Assembly: GCF_042754225.1 (NCBI RefSeq)
Contig: NZ_JBHZAH010000008.1
Coordinates: 22,262 to 86,261, forward strand
Length of the DNA: 64,000 bases
Source of the DNA: Rhodococcus_G sp042754225
GTDB lineage: Bacteria; Actinomycetota; Actinomycetes; Mycobacteriales; Mycobacteriaceae
Reading direction: 5' to 3'
Shown here: positions 1 through 7,862 of the stretch, one piece after another
Layout: every line of letters begins with the position of its first letter
Position numbering within the stretch: position 1 is the stretch's first letter
The notes under the pieces: generated by a model
Database searches by the model: none
Told to the model about the DNA's origin: nothing
The model's input: only the letters and a program-made list of their open reading frames with translations
Program-made: the position numbers and the translations under genes

Positions 1-1
1 C

Positions 2-712
2 GGTCTGGTCGTTGCCGCCTACTCGGGTCTCGGGTGGATGGCGAACCTGCGCGAGGCCCTGAGCGCGATGTGGGACCAGCGCCATCCGAGCACCGGCTTC
101 GTACGCACGAAGCTCGTCGACCTGACCAAGCTGGTCGGTCTGCTGCTCGCGGTCGTGGTGTCGATCGGACTGTCCGTGCTCGCGGACGGCGGTGTCACCC
201 GCACGGTGCTGGAATGGTTGGGCATCGACCACCTCGGGTGGGTGCAGACCGCCGTGCAGGTGTTGTCCTCCCTGCTGGCGATCGCGGCCACCTGGGCGCT
301 GTTCGTCTGGGTCATCGCGCGACTGCCCCGCGAGCCGATCACGGTGCGCAGCGCGGCCCGCGCCGCGCTGTTCGCCGCGATCGGATTCGAGGTGTTCAAG
401 CGGCTCGGCGCGATCTACCTCAGGGCCGTCACCAGCGGACCGGCCGGCTCAGCGTTCGGTCCCATCATCGGTCTGCTCGTGTTCGTCTACTTCACGGCCC
501 GCCTCGTGCTCTTCTCCACCGCGTGGGCCGCGACGGCGCGGGAGAACGTTCGTCAGGCCTATGTTCCGCCGCCGGATCCCGCGGTCATCGAGATCACCGC
601 GCCGCCGCCGAAGGGTCCCAGCGCGGCCGAGGCGCTCGCCCTCGTCGGTGCGGGTGCGGTCGCGGCGCTCGGTCTCGGCGGGTTCTTCCGGCGGCGGCGG
701 GACCGCCGCTGA
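2..712 (+). CDS. YihY/BrkB-family inner membrane protein (5' partial)
   Basis: The reading frame is open from the first bases of the window, so the start lies upstream and only the C-terminal ~236 residues are visible. Hydrophobic segments cover roughly residues 45-65, 80-105 and 150-175 of the visible part. The last is a YFTARLVLFSTAWAA helix typical of the YihY/BrkB (formerly 'ribonuclease BN') family. A further hydrophobic stretch near the C-terminus precedes the basic tail RRRRDRR. Family members are polytopic membrane proteins of unclear transport function. M. tuberculosis has a relative (Rv3335c) in the same neighbourhood. It is convergent with the following carboxypeptidase gene. The family call is fairly secure; the function is not known. 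Confidence 0.8.
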   Translation, partial: GLVVAAYSGLGWMANLREALSAMWDQRHPSTGFVRTKLVDLTKLVGLLLAVVVSIGLSVLADGGVTRTVLEWLGIDHLGWVQTAVQVLSSLLAIAATWALFVWVIARLPREPITVRSAARAALFAAIGFEVFKRLGAIYLRAVTSGPAGSAFGPIIGLLVFVYFTARLVLFSTAWAATARENVRQAYVPPPDPAVIEITAPPPKGPSAAEALALVGAGAVAALGLGGFFRRRRDRR

Positions 713-736
713 GCCGAGGGAGGGCGTCGGCCGCGG

Positions 737-2053
737 TCAGCGGTGGCGACGCTGCAGTCGGCGCGCGGCGAGCAGCAGCACGCCGATGACGATGCCGCCG
801 ATCAACGCGACCGTCGTACCGGACACCCGGTTACCGGCGCCGGAGTTCGCCGCCGACGCACTCACCGCCCCGGTCGCACGTTGGGACTGCTCGTCCGGCG
901 GCGCGGCGAGGGTCACCTCCGCCGCGGCGTCGCCGTCCGGTTCGACCAGCGTGCCCACGGAGGTCGAGGCGGGCAGGGCGAAGCCGTAGTCGAGCAGTCG
1001 GGCGGCCTGCTCCCACGGCCGGATCGGCTTGACGTCGCCGGCCATCAGGGTGACCGCGAGCCTGCGCCCGCCCTTCTCCGCGGCCCCGGCGAAGGTCTGA
1101 CGGGCGTCGTCGGTGTACCCGGTCTTGCCTCCGAGAGCGCCGTCGTAGTTGTAGAGCAGCTTGTTGTCGTTCGACAGCGTGAACGGCGGATGGTCCACGT
1201 CGTCCGGGTTGGTCGGGTCCTTCGGGAATCCGGGGAACTGGACCGTCTCGGTGTGGACCAGGTCCGCAAAAGTCTTGTTGTGCATGGCCGCCCGGAAGAT
1301 GACGGCGAGATCGTAGGCGGAACTGGACATCCCCGGCCCGTCCAGTCCGGAGGGCGTCGCGGCCCGGGTGTCGAGGGCGCCGAGCGCGCGGGCGCGGGCG
1401 TTCATCTTCGCGACGGCGGCGTCGAGGCCGCCCAGCTGCACGGCGATCGCGTGGGCGGCATCGTTGCCCGACGCCATCACCAGCCCCTGGAAGAGCTGGC
1501 GATTGGTGTAGCGCCCGTTCTTGCCGAGCCCCACGGCGCTGCCCTCGGCGTTGGCGTCGTCGGCGGTGGCGACGACGGTCTTGTCGAGGTCCAGCTCGTC
1601 GAGTGCGACCAGCGCGAGCAACATCTTGATGGTGCTGGCGGGCCGGTACCGACCGTGCGGGTCCTTGGCGGCGATGACCTTGCCGGAGTCGAGGTCGGCG
1701 AGCACCCAGCCGGTCGCGGAGATGTCGGCCGGCAGCGGGGGTGTTCCGGAGGCGCTGATCGCACCGCACTCGCCCAGGCGCTTGCCGCCGACCGGGTCGT
1801 CGGGGACCGGCAGAGGGGCCGGTGCCTGTCGGCCCGGCGCCGGCACCTCGGACTGGTCGATCGCCTTCGGCGGGACGCTCCGCTGCGGGCAGTTGTCGGT
1901 GTTCGGGGTGGTGAACGGGGCGCTGGTGGTGGTGCCGGCGGAGGGGTCCACGGGCGTGGGCTGGGCCGCGGCCACCGGCGCACAGACCAGCGCGATCGCG
2001 GCCGCGGCGATCAGTGCCTGTCGGGTCAGTCCACGTGCACTCACCGGAGGCAC
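737..2053 (-). CDS. dacB: D-alanyl-D-alanine carboxypeptidase (S11 family, DacB1-like)
   Basis: Secreted, membrane-anchored penicillin-binding protein that trims the terminal D-Ala from peptidoglycan stem peptides. All three active-site motifs are present: STIK (Ser140/Lys143), SGN (195-197) and KTG (310-312). An N-terminal signal peptide runs to about residue 30 (AAAAIALVCAPVAAA). A Pro/Thr-rich linker follows up to ~110. A single C-terminal transmembrane helix (about 414-432) ends in RRLQRRHR. At 438 residues it is somewhat long for the family because of the linker. M. tuberculosis DacB1 (Rv3330) occupies the same relative position upstream of sdh. The enzymatic call is secure; which D,D-carboxypeptidase paralogue it is rests on synteny. 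Confidence 0.9.
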   Translation of the reverse strand: MPPVSARGLTRQALIAAAAIALVCAPVAAAQPTPVDPSAGTTTSAPFTTPNTDNCPQRSVPPKAIDQSEVPAPGRQAPAPLPVPDDPVGGKRLGECGAISASGTPPLPADISATGWVLADLDSGKVIAAKDPHGRYRPASTIKMLLALVALDELDLDKTVVATADDANAEGSAVGLGKNGRYTNRQLFQGLVMASGNDAAHAIAVQLGGLDAAVAKMNARARALGALDTRAATPSGLDGPGMSSSAYDLAVIFRAAMHNKTFADLVHTETVQFPGFPKDPTNPDDVDHPPFTLSNDNKLLYNYDGALGGKTGYTDDARQTFAGAAEKGGRRLAVTLMAGDVKPIRPWEQAARLLDYGFALPASTSVGTLVEPDGDAAAEVTLAAPPDEQSQRATGAVSASAANSGAGNRVSGTTVALIGGIVIGVLLLAARRLQRRHR

Positions 2054-2071
2054 GCTATCGCACGACGGACC

Positions 2072-3040
2072 TCAGATGCCGGATTGGCCGGGGGAGTTGT
2101 ACGCGGCGCACACCGCGCCGATCCATCGACGGTCGCTGACCGAGTCGGGCGCGGCGAGCCAAGCCGGGTCGATCGGCTCGGCGTCGTGGCGGTGCAGCCA
2201 CTCGGCGACGGCGGCGGCGTGCTCGGGCAGGCCCGCGGGCGGTGTCGTCGGTTCGGGCTGGAACATGCCGGCGCCTGCGTGCAGGTAGAGCCCGTCGAGG
2301 ATCTGGGAGATGCGGTCGCTGGCCGTCAGCGTGGCGGTCGCGGACCGGTAGTCGGTGTCGAGCAGTTCGGGGTGGGCGGTGGTCAACGCGGTCCACAGCC
2401 GACGGGTGCGGCGCAGGTCGAGTTGGGCGCGACACCACGCCTCGATCATCACGGACGAACACGCCGCGCTGATCAGCACGATGGCCACGGTCCACCACGT
2501 GAGATCGGGGGCCAGGTGCTGCGAGGTCGGGTCGGTCAACGCGAGGAGGCCGATGCCGGCGACGACCATGCTCCCCGCGCAGAACAGTCCGATCGCGCGT
2601 CCGAGCGGGTTCCAGCGCACGTAGCGGAGCCCCGCGACCACCGCGAATGCCGACGTCGCGGTGAGGAAGAGGTCCGTGAGGCGGTGGTGGTCGGGTCCGC
2701 GTAGCTCGTTCGCGGTGACGGCGATCGCGACCGCGGCGAAGGCCGTAGGGAGCGGCCATTGCGGGCCTCGGCTGAGCCGGGGGAACGAGGCCGCGGCGAT
2801 CAGGGCGGTGGCCGCACCGAACACGATCCAGCAGATCTCGAAGGTGGTGGCCGCGGCGCCGGAGCGCCACCCGTCGAGCACCTCGGTGACGGTGGAGGTG
2901 CGGATCGTCGCCGCGGCGGTGACCGCGATGGCCGCGACCGCGATCGACACCCGGGCGAGCGAGGGTGGGCGGACCGTCAGCCGTCCGATGCGGGCCCCCA
3001 CCGCGGTCGAGCAGACGAAGGCTGTCAGCCAGGTGATCAT
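2072..3040 (-). CDS. Seven-helix membrane protein, DUF6545 / MAB_1171c-type putative transporter
   Basis: A protein of 322 residues. The first ~210 residues form seven hydrophobic segments (for example ITWLTAFVCSTAVGARIG and WWTVAIVLISAACSSVMIEA). A soluble C-terminal domain of ~110 residues follows, with an RTRRLWTALTTAHPEL helix. The arrangement matches the actinobacterial 'MAB_1171c family putative transporter' (DUF6545) proteins, which I recall as frequent neighbours of XRE regulators and ImmA/IrrE peptidases; that is how they occur here. The ATG at 3040 was chosen because it overlaps the stop of the peptidase gene as ATGA, implying translational coupling. An upstream extension in the same frame reads through the peptidase gene and is spurious. 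The substrate, and whether it transports anything, are unknown. Confidence 0.7.
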   Translation of the reverse strand: MITWLTAFVCSTAVGARIGRLTVRPPSLARVSIAVAAIAVTAAATIRTSTVTEVLDGWRSGAAATTFEICWIVFGAATALIAAASFPRLSRGPQWPLPTAFAAVAIAVTANELRGPDHHRLTDLFLTATSAFAVVAGLRYVRWNPLGRAIGLFCAGSMVVAGIGLLALTDPTSQHLAPDLTWWTVAIVLISAACSSVMIEAWCRAQLDLRRTRRLWTALTTAHPELLDTDYRSATATLTASDRISQILDGLYLHAGAGMFQPEPTTPPAGLPEHAAAVAEWLHRHDAEPIDPAWLAAPDSVSDRRWIGAVCAAYNSPGQSGI

Positions 3041-3552
3041 CCGAGCGCCTCGTCGTAGCAGAGCAACGGGCGCCAGTTCTGATCGCGTTCGAAATGCCCG
3101 AGCCTCTGCAACAGGCGCACCGCGAACGCTTCGGCCTCCCACTCGTGCAGCGCCTCGGCAGTCAGGTCCGACGAACTCGCTGCCCGCTGGCTCAGCATGT
3201 ACGCGATCAGGTCGTCGTCGGCGGCCAGGGTGGTCTCGGCGATCGCCGCGCCGGGGTGCCGGAAGACGATGTGTCCGATCTCGTGGGCGAGGGTGCGGTC
3301 GATACTGGGGAGGCTGCGAGCGAGCACGATCTCGTCGTGGTCGGGGAACTCCCGGCGCTGCCCCCACACACCGGGGCCGAGGTCCGCGATCTCGATCTCG
3401 ATGGGGCGTCGACGCGAGGCGGCGAGGGCCTGGGCGATGTCCTCGATGGTGACGGCGTGGGTCTGCGCCGCCATGTCCAGGACGGCGTCGACTGCCGCGA
3501 GAACGCGCCGGTGCGAGCGCACCGGACGTGTGGTGCCGTCTGAAGCCGCCAT
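3037..3552 (-). CDS. ImmA/IrrE-type metallopeptidase
   Basis: A 171-residue protein with the zinc-binding signature AHEIGHIVF (HExxH) near residue 90. A downstream acidic helix, HEWEAEAFAVRLL, supplies the probable third ligand, as in the ImmA/IrrE (COG2856) family. ImmA-type peptidases typically cleave or inactivate XRE-family repressors. The gene has two coupled junctions: TGATG with the surface-protein gene upstream (its ATG at 3552 shares a base with that stop) and ATGA with the membrane-protein gene downstream. Position in an operon headed by an XRE/EspR-like regulator makes that regulator the obvious candidate substrate, but this is inference. The peptidase fold call is strong because of the motif pair. 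Confidence 0.82.
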   Translation of the reverse strand: MAASDGTTRPVRSHRRVLAAVDAVLDMAAQTHAVTIEDIAQALAASRRRPIEIEIADLGPGVWGQRREFPDHDEIVLARSLPSIDRTLAHEIGHIVFRHPGAAIAETTLAADDDLIAYMLSQRAASSSDLTAEALHEWEAEAFAVRLLQRLGHFERDQNWRPLLCYDEALG

Positions 3553-4686
3553 CAGGAAGCGGGCCCCAGGAACTCGGCCCGGGCGACATTGAGCCGCGTA
3601 CGAGTGGCGCGTGCGCTGCGGAAGCTCGCGAATCCCGTTGCGCCCGCAGCCAGGAGGACGGCACTCACGCCGGCTGCCGCGGCACCGACGTCACCGCCGT
3701 GGCGGGTCGACGCGGCCAGTTCGACGGTGTCGGTGTCGTCGGTGCTGCCGCTGCCGCTGTTGCTGGAGGAGGCGCGCAGACCGCGGGGCGCTGCGGCCGC
3801 CACATGCTCCGTCGGGGAGTCGGACCGAGCCGGGGCGACAGCGGGTGCGTCCGCCGCGGGTGCCTCAGGTGCTGCGGGCGCTGCGGGTGCTGCGGGTGCG
3901 CCGGGTGCTGCGGGTGCGCCGGGTGCTGCGGGCGAGCCGGGTGCTGCGGGTGCGCCGGGTGCGCCGGGTGCGCCGGGTGCGCCGGGTGCGGGCGCACCGG
4001 CAGCCGGAGGTGCGGGCACGGCCGGTGGCGGTCCGGGTGGCACCGCAGGCGGCACGACGGGCGGTACCACCACGACTCCTGCAGGCCGGGTCGTCGTGGT
4101 TGGCCGAGTAGTAGTCGGTCGAGTCGTGGTCGCGGCGACCGTGGTGGTCGGGACAGCTGTGGTNNNNNNNNNNNNNNNNNNNNNNNNNNNNNNNNNNNNN
4201 NNNNNNNNNNNNNNNNNNNNNNNNNNNNNNNNNNNNNNNNNNNNNNNNNNNNNNNNNNNNGGTGGTGGGGACGACTGTGGTGGTGGGGACGACTGTGGTG
4301 GTGGGGACGACTGTGGTGGTGGGGACGACTGTGGTGGTGGGGACGACTGTGGTGGTGGGGACGACTGTGGTGGTCGGGACGACCGTGGTGGTCGGGACGA
4401 CCGTGGTGGTCGGGACGACCGTGGTGGTCGGGACCTGAGTGGTCGTGGGGGCCACCGTGGTCGTCGGGTGGCCGCAACCGTGACGATCGCGATCGCCGTG
4501 GCCGTGGTCGCAGTGCCAGCCGTGACGATCGCTGGGCCCGTCCCCGCTCTCGTTCGCTGCGATTGCGCCCTGATCGACCGAATCTGGGTATGCGGCAGCG
4601 ATTCCCGGTGTCAGTGCCATAGACCCGACAAAGGCGCCGGCGGCCAGAATCCGCCAGCGCCCGGGTCGTCGCCGAGTTCCCCCCAC
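3552..4686 (-). CDS. Secreted Thr/Pro-repeat surface protein, interrupted by an assembly gap
   Basis: The GTG at 4686 lies 5 bp after the EspR-like gene. The product begins with a signal peptide (RILAAGAFVGSMALTPGIAA) and then a short His/Asp/Cys-rich segment (residues ~50-75, with HCDHGHGDRDRHGCGH). A run of PTTTVV hexapeptide repeats encoded by 18-bp units continues into the 97-base N run (4164-4260). After the gap, PTTTRP repeats resume in another frame, followed by Pro/Ala-rich AAPGAP repeats (about 3850-4060). A C-terminal hydrophobic helix (VGAAAAGVSAVLLAAGATGF) and a basic tail end it. This is the plan of a wall-spanning stalk protein with a membrane anchor. The frame change across the gap is explained if the true missing length is a multiple of three. 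No enzymatic domain is visible. Confidence 0.7.
4164..4260. other. Assembly gap (97 N)
   Basis: A run of 97 undetermined bases inside the 18-bp repeat array of the surface-protein gene. Both flanks are the same GGTGGTGGGGACGACTGT-type repeat, which is what makes short-read assemblies collapse. The flanking coding frames join only if the real missing length is a multiple of three, so 97 is probably not the true length. Confidence 0.95.
4261..4440. repeat. 18-bp tandem repeats encoding PTTTVV
   Basis: About nine to ten head-to-tail copies of an 18-bp unit directly beside the N run. The first six or so read GGTGGTGGGGACGACTGT; the later ones differ by one or two bases (GGTCGGGACGACCGTGGT). On the minus strand they encode the Thr-rich stalk of the surface protein. 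Copy number is expected to vary between strains and to be under-counted in this assembly. Confidence 0.9.
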
Positions 4687-4691
4687 CAGTG

Positions 4692-5111
4692 CTACTCGGT
4701 CGAATCAGGAGGTGTTGCGGGCAATCCCTCACTGCGACGGAGCTTCTCGGCCATGGCTGTGAGAAGTTCCTGCGATTCCGTCGAGAGGTCGAAGGCTCGG
4801 GCAGACAGGCGGCGCAATCCGTAGCCGCGAAGCTGGGCGAGCAGTTCCAGGTCGTGGTCGATGCGCGCGGCGTAGATGTCGTCGAAGAAGTAGTCCGACT
4901 TGACCTTGAAGAACTGGGCAAGTGCCGCAACGGTTTCCGGGGACGGATTGGTGCGTTGACCATTCCGCAGCTGCGAGATGTACGGCTTCGAGATCCGATG
5001 GCCTGCGGAGTTGAGGGCTTCGGCGACCTCGGTGTTCGTGTGGGGCTTCCGGCCGGCGGGATGAACAGTCTCGAAGAGCTTGTTCAGCCGAGAAGCGAAG
5101 TCTGACTCCAT
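4692..5111 (-). CDS. EspR-like XRE-family transcriptional regulator
   Basis: The 139-residue product from the ATG at 5111 begins SDFASRLNKLFETVHP. It resembles M. tuberculosis EspR over essentially its whole length. Shared features are PHTNTEVAEAL, the helix-turn-helix ending YISQLRNGQRTNPS, then AALAQFFKVKSDYFFDD, and a C-terminal LRGYGLRRLSARAFDLS helix matching EspR's dimerisation region. EspR is a nucleoid-associated regulator best known for activating espACD. An in-frame start at 5183 would add 24 residues with no counterpart in EspR, so I prefer 5111. It heads an operon with a surface protein, an ImmA/IrrE-type peptidase and a DUF6545 protein. That it is EspR-like is fairly certain (recognised from memory of EspR); its targets are not known. 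Confidence 0.8.
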   Translation of the reverse strand: MESDFASRLNKLFETVHPAGRKPHTNTEVAEALNSAGHRISKPYISQLRNGQRTNPSPETVAALAQFFKVKSDYFFDDIYAARIDHDLELLAQLRGYGLRRLSARAFDLSTESQELLTAMAEKLRRSEGLPATPPDSTE

Positions 5112-5181
5112 TGACGTAGGTCCCGATCCCTTCGTGTTTGTCTGACCCTCGTCAAGCGAGGACCGCCCCCCTGTGCGACTC

Positions 5182-5202
5182 ATGGTAACCGATGGATAAC
5201 CG
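5182..5202. promoter_or_regulatory. Direct repeat upstream of the EspR-like gene
   Basis: Two adjacent copies, ATGGTAACCG and ATGGATAACCG, lie 71 bases upstream of the preferred start. Paired direct repeats in the promoter region of an XRE-family gene are a reasonable place for autoregulation. Function is inferred only from position. Confidence 0.3.
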
Positions 5203-5242
5203 ACCGGGTAGAAGTTTGGGTACCGAACATAATGAATTCCAT

Positions 5243-5252
5243 ATTTGCAAAT
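5243..5252. promoter_or_regulatory. TTTGC-containing palindrome, possible EspR-like half-sites
   Basis: ATTTGCAAAT is a perfect 10-bp palindrome made of two TTTGC half-sites, in an AT-rich island rare for this DNA. Further TTTGC/GCAAA copies occur at 5262-5266 and 5296-5300, although those belong to the terminator stem. As I recall, M. tuberculosis EspR prefers TTTGC-type half-sites, so this is a candidate binding site for the adjacent regulator. Confidence 0.35.
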
Positions 5253-5261
5253 CTTCGCACG

Positions 5262-5300
5262 GCAAATGGCGCGGCCCCCGAAAGGGACCGCGCCATTTGC
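5262..5300 (-). terminator. Intrinsic-type terminator of the sdh operon
   Basis: Perfect 13-bp stem GCAAATGGCGCGG / CCGCGCCATTTGC around a C-rich loop with GAAA, 22 bases after the sdhB stop on the minus strand. There is no strong U tract, which is common for actinobacterial terminators. Confidence 0.75.
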
Positions 5301-5322
5301 GTCTTGCTGAGAGTTAGCGAGG

Positions 5323-6096
5323 CTACCGCGCGAAGAGCAGCGCGCGCTTGACCTCCTGGATCGCCTTCGTCACCTGGATGCCACGGGGGCACGCGTCGGT
5401 GCAGTTGAACGTCGTGCGGCAGCGCCACACACCGTCCTTGTCGTTGAGGATGTCGAGCCGCTCGGCGGCGCCCTCGTCACGGCTGTCGAAGATGAACCGG
5501 TGTGCGTTCACGATCGCGGCCGGGCCGAAGTAGCTGCCGTCGCTCCAGTACACCGGGCACGAGGTGGTGCAGCACGCGCACAGGATGCACTTGGTGGTGT
5601 CGTCGAAGCGAGCGCGGTCGGCCTGCGACTGGATACGCTCGCGGGTCGGCTCGTTGCCCGACGTCATCAGGAAGGGCTTGACGGCACGGAACGCGTCGAA
5701 GAACGGCTCCATGTCGACCACGAGGTCCTTCTCCACCGGCAGGCCCTTGATGGGCTCGACGGTGATGGTGACCGGCTTGCCGTCCTTGGGCAGCAGGTCC
5801 TTCATCAGGATCTTGCAGGCCAGGCGGTTGACGCCGTTGATCCGCATCGCGTCCGAGCCGCACACGCCGTGCGCGCAGGAGCGACGGAAGGTCAGCGTGC
5901 CGTCCAGGTAGCCCTTCACGTACAGCAGCAGGTTCAGCATGCGGTCCGACGGCAACGCCGGAACCTGGAAGCTCTCCCAGTGCTGGCCCTCGCCGTCCTC
6001 GGGGTTGAGGCGAGCGATCTTGAGGGTGACCATCGTCGCGCCCTCGGGCACGGGCGGCAGCGCGGGTGCGTCCTTGTCTACAGCGGGTGCGGACAT
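5323..6096 (-). CDS. sdhB: Succinate dehydrogenase iron-sulfur subunit
   Basis: Electron-transfer subunit of respiratory complex II, passing electrons from SdhA to the membrane quinone. Cysteine motifs for all three clusters are visible: CAHGVCG for the [2Fe-2S] centre, CILCACCTTSCP for [4Fe-4S], and CTDACPRG contributing to [3Fe-4S]. At 257 residues it is of normal length. Its ATG overlaps the sdhA stop by one base (TGATG), indicating coupled translation as the last gene of sdhCDAB. The order sdhC-sdhD-sdhA-sdhB matches M. tuberculosis Rv3316-Rv3319. Confidence 0.96.
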   Translation of the reverse strand: MSAPAVDKDAPALPPVPEGATMVTLKIARLNPEDGEGQHWESFQVPALPSDRMLNLLLYVKGYLDGTLTFRRSCAHGVCGSDAMRINGVNRLACKILMKDLLPKDGKPVTITVEPIKGLPVEKDLVVDMEPFFDAFRAVKPFLMTSGNEPTRERIQSQADRARFDDTTKCILCACCTTSCPVYWSDGSYFGPAAIVNAHRFIFDSRDEGAAERLDILNDKDGVWRCRTTFNCTDACPRGIQVTKAIQEVKRALLFAR

Positions 6097-7847
6097 CAGT
6101 ACTTACGCTCCATCGGCTCGTAGCGGGTCTGGACCACCGGCTTGTAGTCGAGACGGATGTCGGAGAGCAGGCCGTCGCCCTCCTTGTAGGCCATGGTGTG
6201 CTTCATGTACTCGGCATCGTTGCGATCCGGGAAGTCCTCGCGGGCGTGGCCGCCTCGCGACTCCTTCCGGTTGAGCGCGCCGACGACGGTGACCTCGGCC
6301 ATTTCCAGCAGGAAGCCGAGCTCGACGGCCTCGAGCAGGTCGCTGTTGTAGCGCTTGCCCTTGTCCTGCACGGTGATGTGGTTGTAGCGCTCCTTGAGCG
6401 CCCGCACGTCGTTGAGTGCCTGGGTCAGCGTGGCATCGGTGCGGAACACCGACGCGTTGTTGTCCATGGTCACCTGCAGTTCCGTGCGGATGTCCGCGAC
6501 CCGCTCGTGACCGTGGTCCGAGAGGATGACCGCGAGCCACTCCTCGACCATCTTGGCCGGCTCGTCGGGCAGCGGCACGAACTCGGAGTTGTTCGCGTGC
6601 TCGGCGGCGGCGATGCCGGCCCGGCGGCCGAACACGTTGATGTCGAGCAGCGAGTTGGTGCCGAGGCGGTTCGCGCCGTGCACCGAGACGCAGGCGCACT
6701 CGCCGGCGGCGTACAGGCCGGGGACGTGGTCCTCGTTGTTGCGGAGCACCTCACCGTTGATCTTGGTGGGAATGCCGCCCATCACGTAGTGACAGGTGGG
6801 GTACACGGGCACCAGCTCGGTGACCGGGTCCACGCCCAGGTAGGTGCGGGCGAACTCGGTGATGTCGGGGAGCTTCTCCTCGAGCACCTCCTCGCCGAGG
6901 TGGGTCACGTCGATGTAGACGTAGTCCTTGTTCGGGCCTGCGCCGCGGCCCTCGAGCACCTCGAGCACCATCGAGCGGGCGACGATGTCGCGGGGCGCGA
7001 GGTCCTTGATGGTGGGCGCGTAGCGCTCCATGAACCGCTCGCCGTCGGCGTTGCGGAGGATGCCGCCCTCGCCGCGGACGGCCTCGGAGATGAGGATGCC
7101 GAGTCCGGCCAGTCCTGTCGGGTGGAACTGGTGGAACTCCATGTCCTCCAAGGGGAGACCCTTGCGGAAGATGATGCCCATGCCGTCACCGGTGAGGGTG
7201 TGGGCGTTGGACGTCGTCTTGTACATGCGTCCCGAGCCGCCGGTGGCGAACACGATGGACTTCGCGTGGAAGACGTGGATCTCGCCGGTCGAGAGCTCGT
7301 AGGCGATGACGCCGGTCGCGACCGGGCCGTTCTCGGTCTCGGTGAGGGCGATGTCGAGCGCGTAGTACTCGTTGAAGAACTCGACGTCGTGCTTGACGCA
7401 GTTCTGGTACAGCGTCTGCAGGATCATGTGGCCGGTGCGGTCCGCGGCGTAGCAGGCCCGGCGAACCGGGGCCTTGCCGTGGTCGCGAGTGTGGCCGCCG
7501 AAACGACGCTGGTCGATCTTGCCTTCGGGGGTGCGGTTGAAGGGCAGACCCATCTTCTCCAGGTCGAGCACCGCGTCGATGGCCTCCTTGGCCATGATCT
7601 CGACGGCGTCCTGGTCGGCGAGGTAGTCGCCGCCCTTGACGGTGTCGAAGGTGTGCCACTCCCAGTTGTCTTCCTCCACGTTCGCCAGCGCGGCACACAT
7701 GCCGCCCTGCGCCGCGCCGGTGTGGCTGCGGGTGGGGTAGAGCTTGGTCAGGACCGCGGTGCGTGCGCGCGGGCCGGCCTCGATGGCGGCGCGCATCCCG
7801 GCGCCGCCTGCGCCGACGATGACCACGTCATAACGATGTTCCAGCAT
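6096..7847 (-). CDS. sdhA: Succinate dehydrogenase flavoprotein subunit
   Basis: Catalytic FAD subunit oxidising succinate to fumarate; 583 residues. The N-terminal dinucleotide fold VVIVGAGGAGMRAAI is followed by the FAD-attachment region RSHTGAAQGG, with the covalent histidine near residue 42. RRFGGHTRDHG, and NRLGTNSLLDINVFGRRAG in the second half, are conserved family blocks. It is the third gene of the sdh operon, 15 bp after sdhD, and its stop is fused to the sdhB start. Fumarate reductase and L-aspartate oxidase share the fold, but the adjacent sdhC/D anchor genes identify it as complex II. Confidence 0.96.
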   Translation of the reverse strand: MLEHRYDVVIVGAGGAGMRAAIEAGPRARTAVLTKLYPTRSHTGAAQGGMCAALANVEEDNWEWHTFDTVKGGDYLADQDAVEIMAKEAIDAVLDLEKMGLPFNRTPEGKIDQRRFGGHTRDHGKAPVRRACYAADRTGHMILQTLYQNCVKHDVEFFNEYYALDIALTETENGPVATGVIAYELSTGEIHVFHAKSIVFATGGSGRMYKTTSNAHTLTGDGMGIIFRKGLPLEDMEFHQFHPTGLAGLGILISEAVRGEGGILRNADGERFMERYAPTIKDLAPRDIVARSMVLEVLEGRGAGPNKDYVYIDVTHLGEEVLEEKLPDITEFARTYLGVDPVTELVPVYPTCHYVMGGIPTKINGEVLRNNEDHVPGLYAAGECACVSVHGANRLGTNSLLDINVFGRRAGIAAAEHANNSEFVPLPDEPAKMVEEWLAVILSDHGHERVADIRTELQVTMDNNASVFRTDATLTQALNDVRALKERYNHITVQDKGKRYNSDLLEAVELGFLLEMAEVTVVGALNRKESRGGHAREDFPDRNDAEYMKHTMAYKEGDGLLSDIRLDYKPVVQTRYEPMERKY

Positions 7848-7862
7848 GAAGTTTCTGCTCCC

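Noticed and set aside
2072..3664. 530-residue fusion of the membrane protein with upstream sequence
   Set aside because: The extension runs through the ImmA/IrrE-type gene in the wrong frame. The ATG at 3040 is fixed by the ATGA overlap.
3589..4824. Collagen-like Gly-X-Y (GAPGAP) reading frame on the plus strand
   Set aside because: It is the antisense of the Pro/Ala and PTTTVV repeats. The minus-strand gene has a signal peptide, a membrane anchor and coupled neighbours; the plus-strand frame has none of these.
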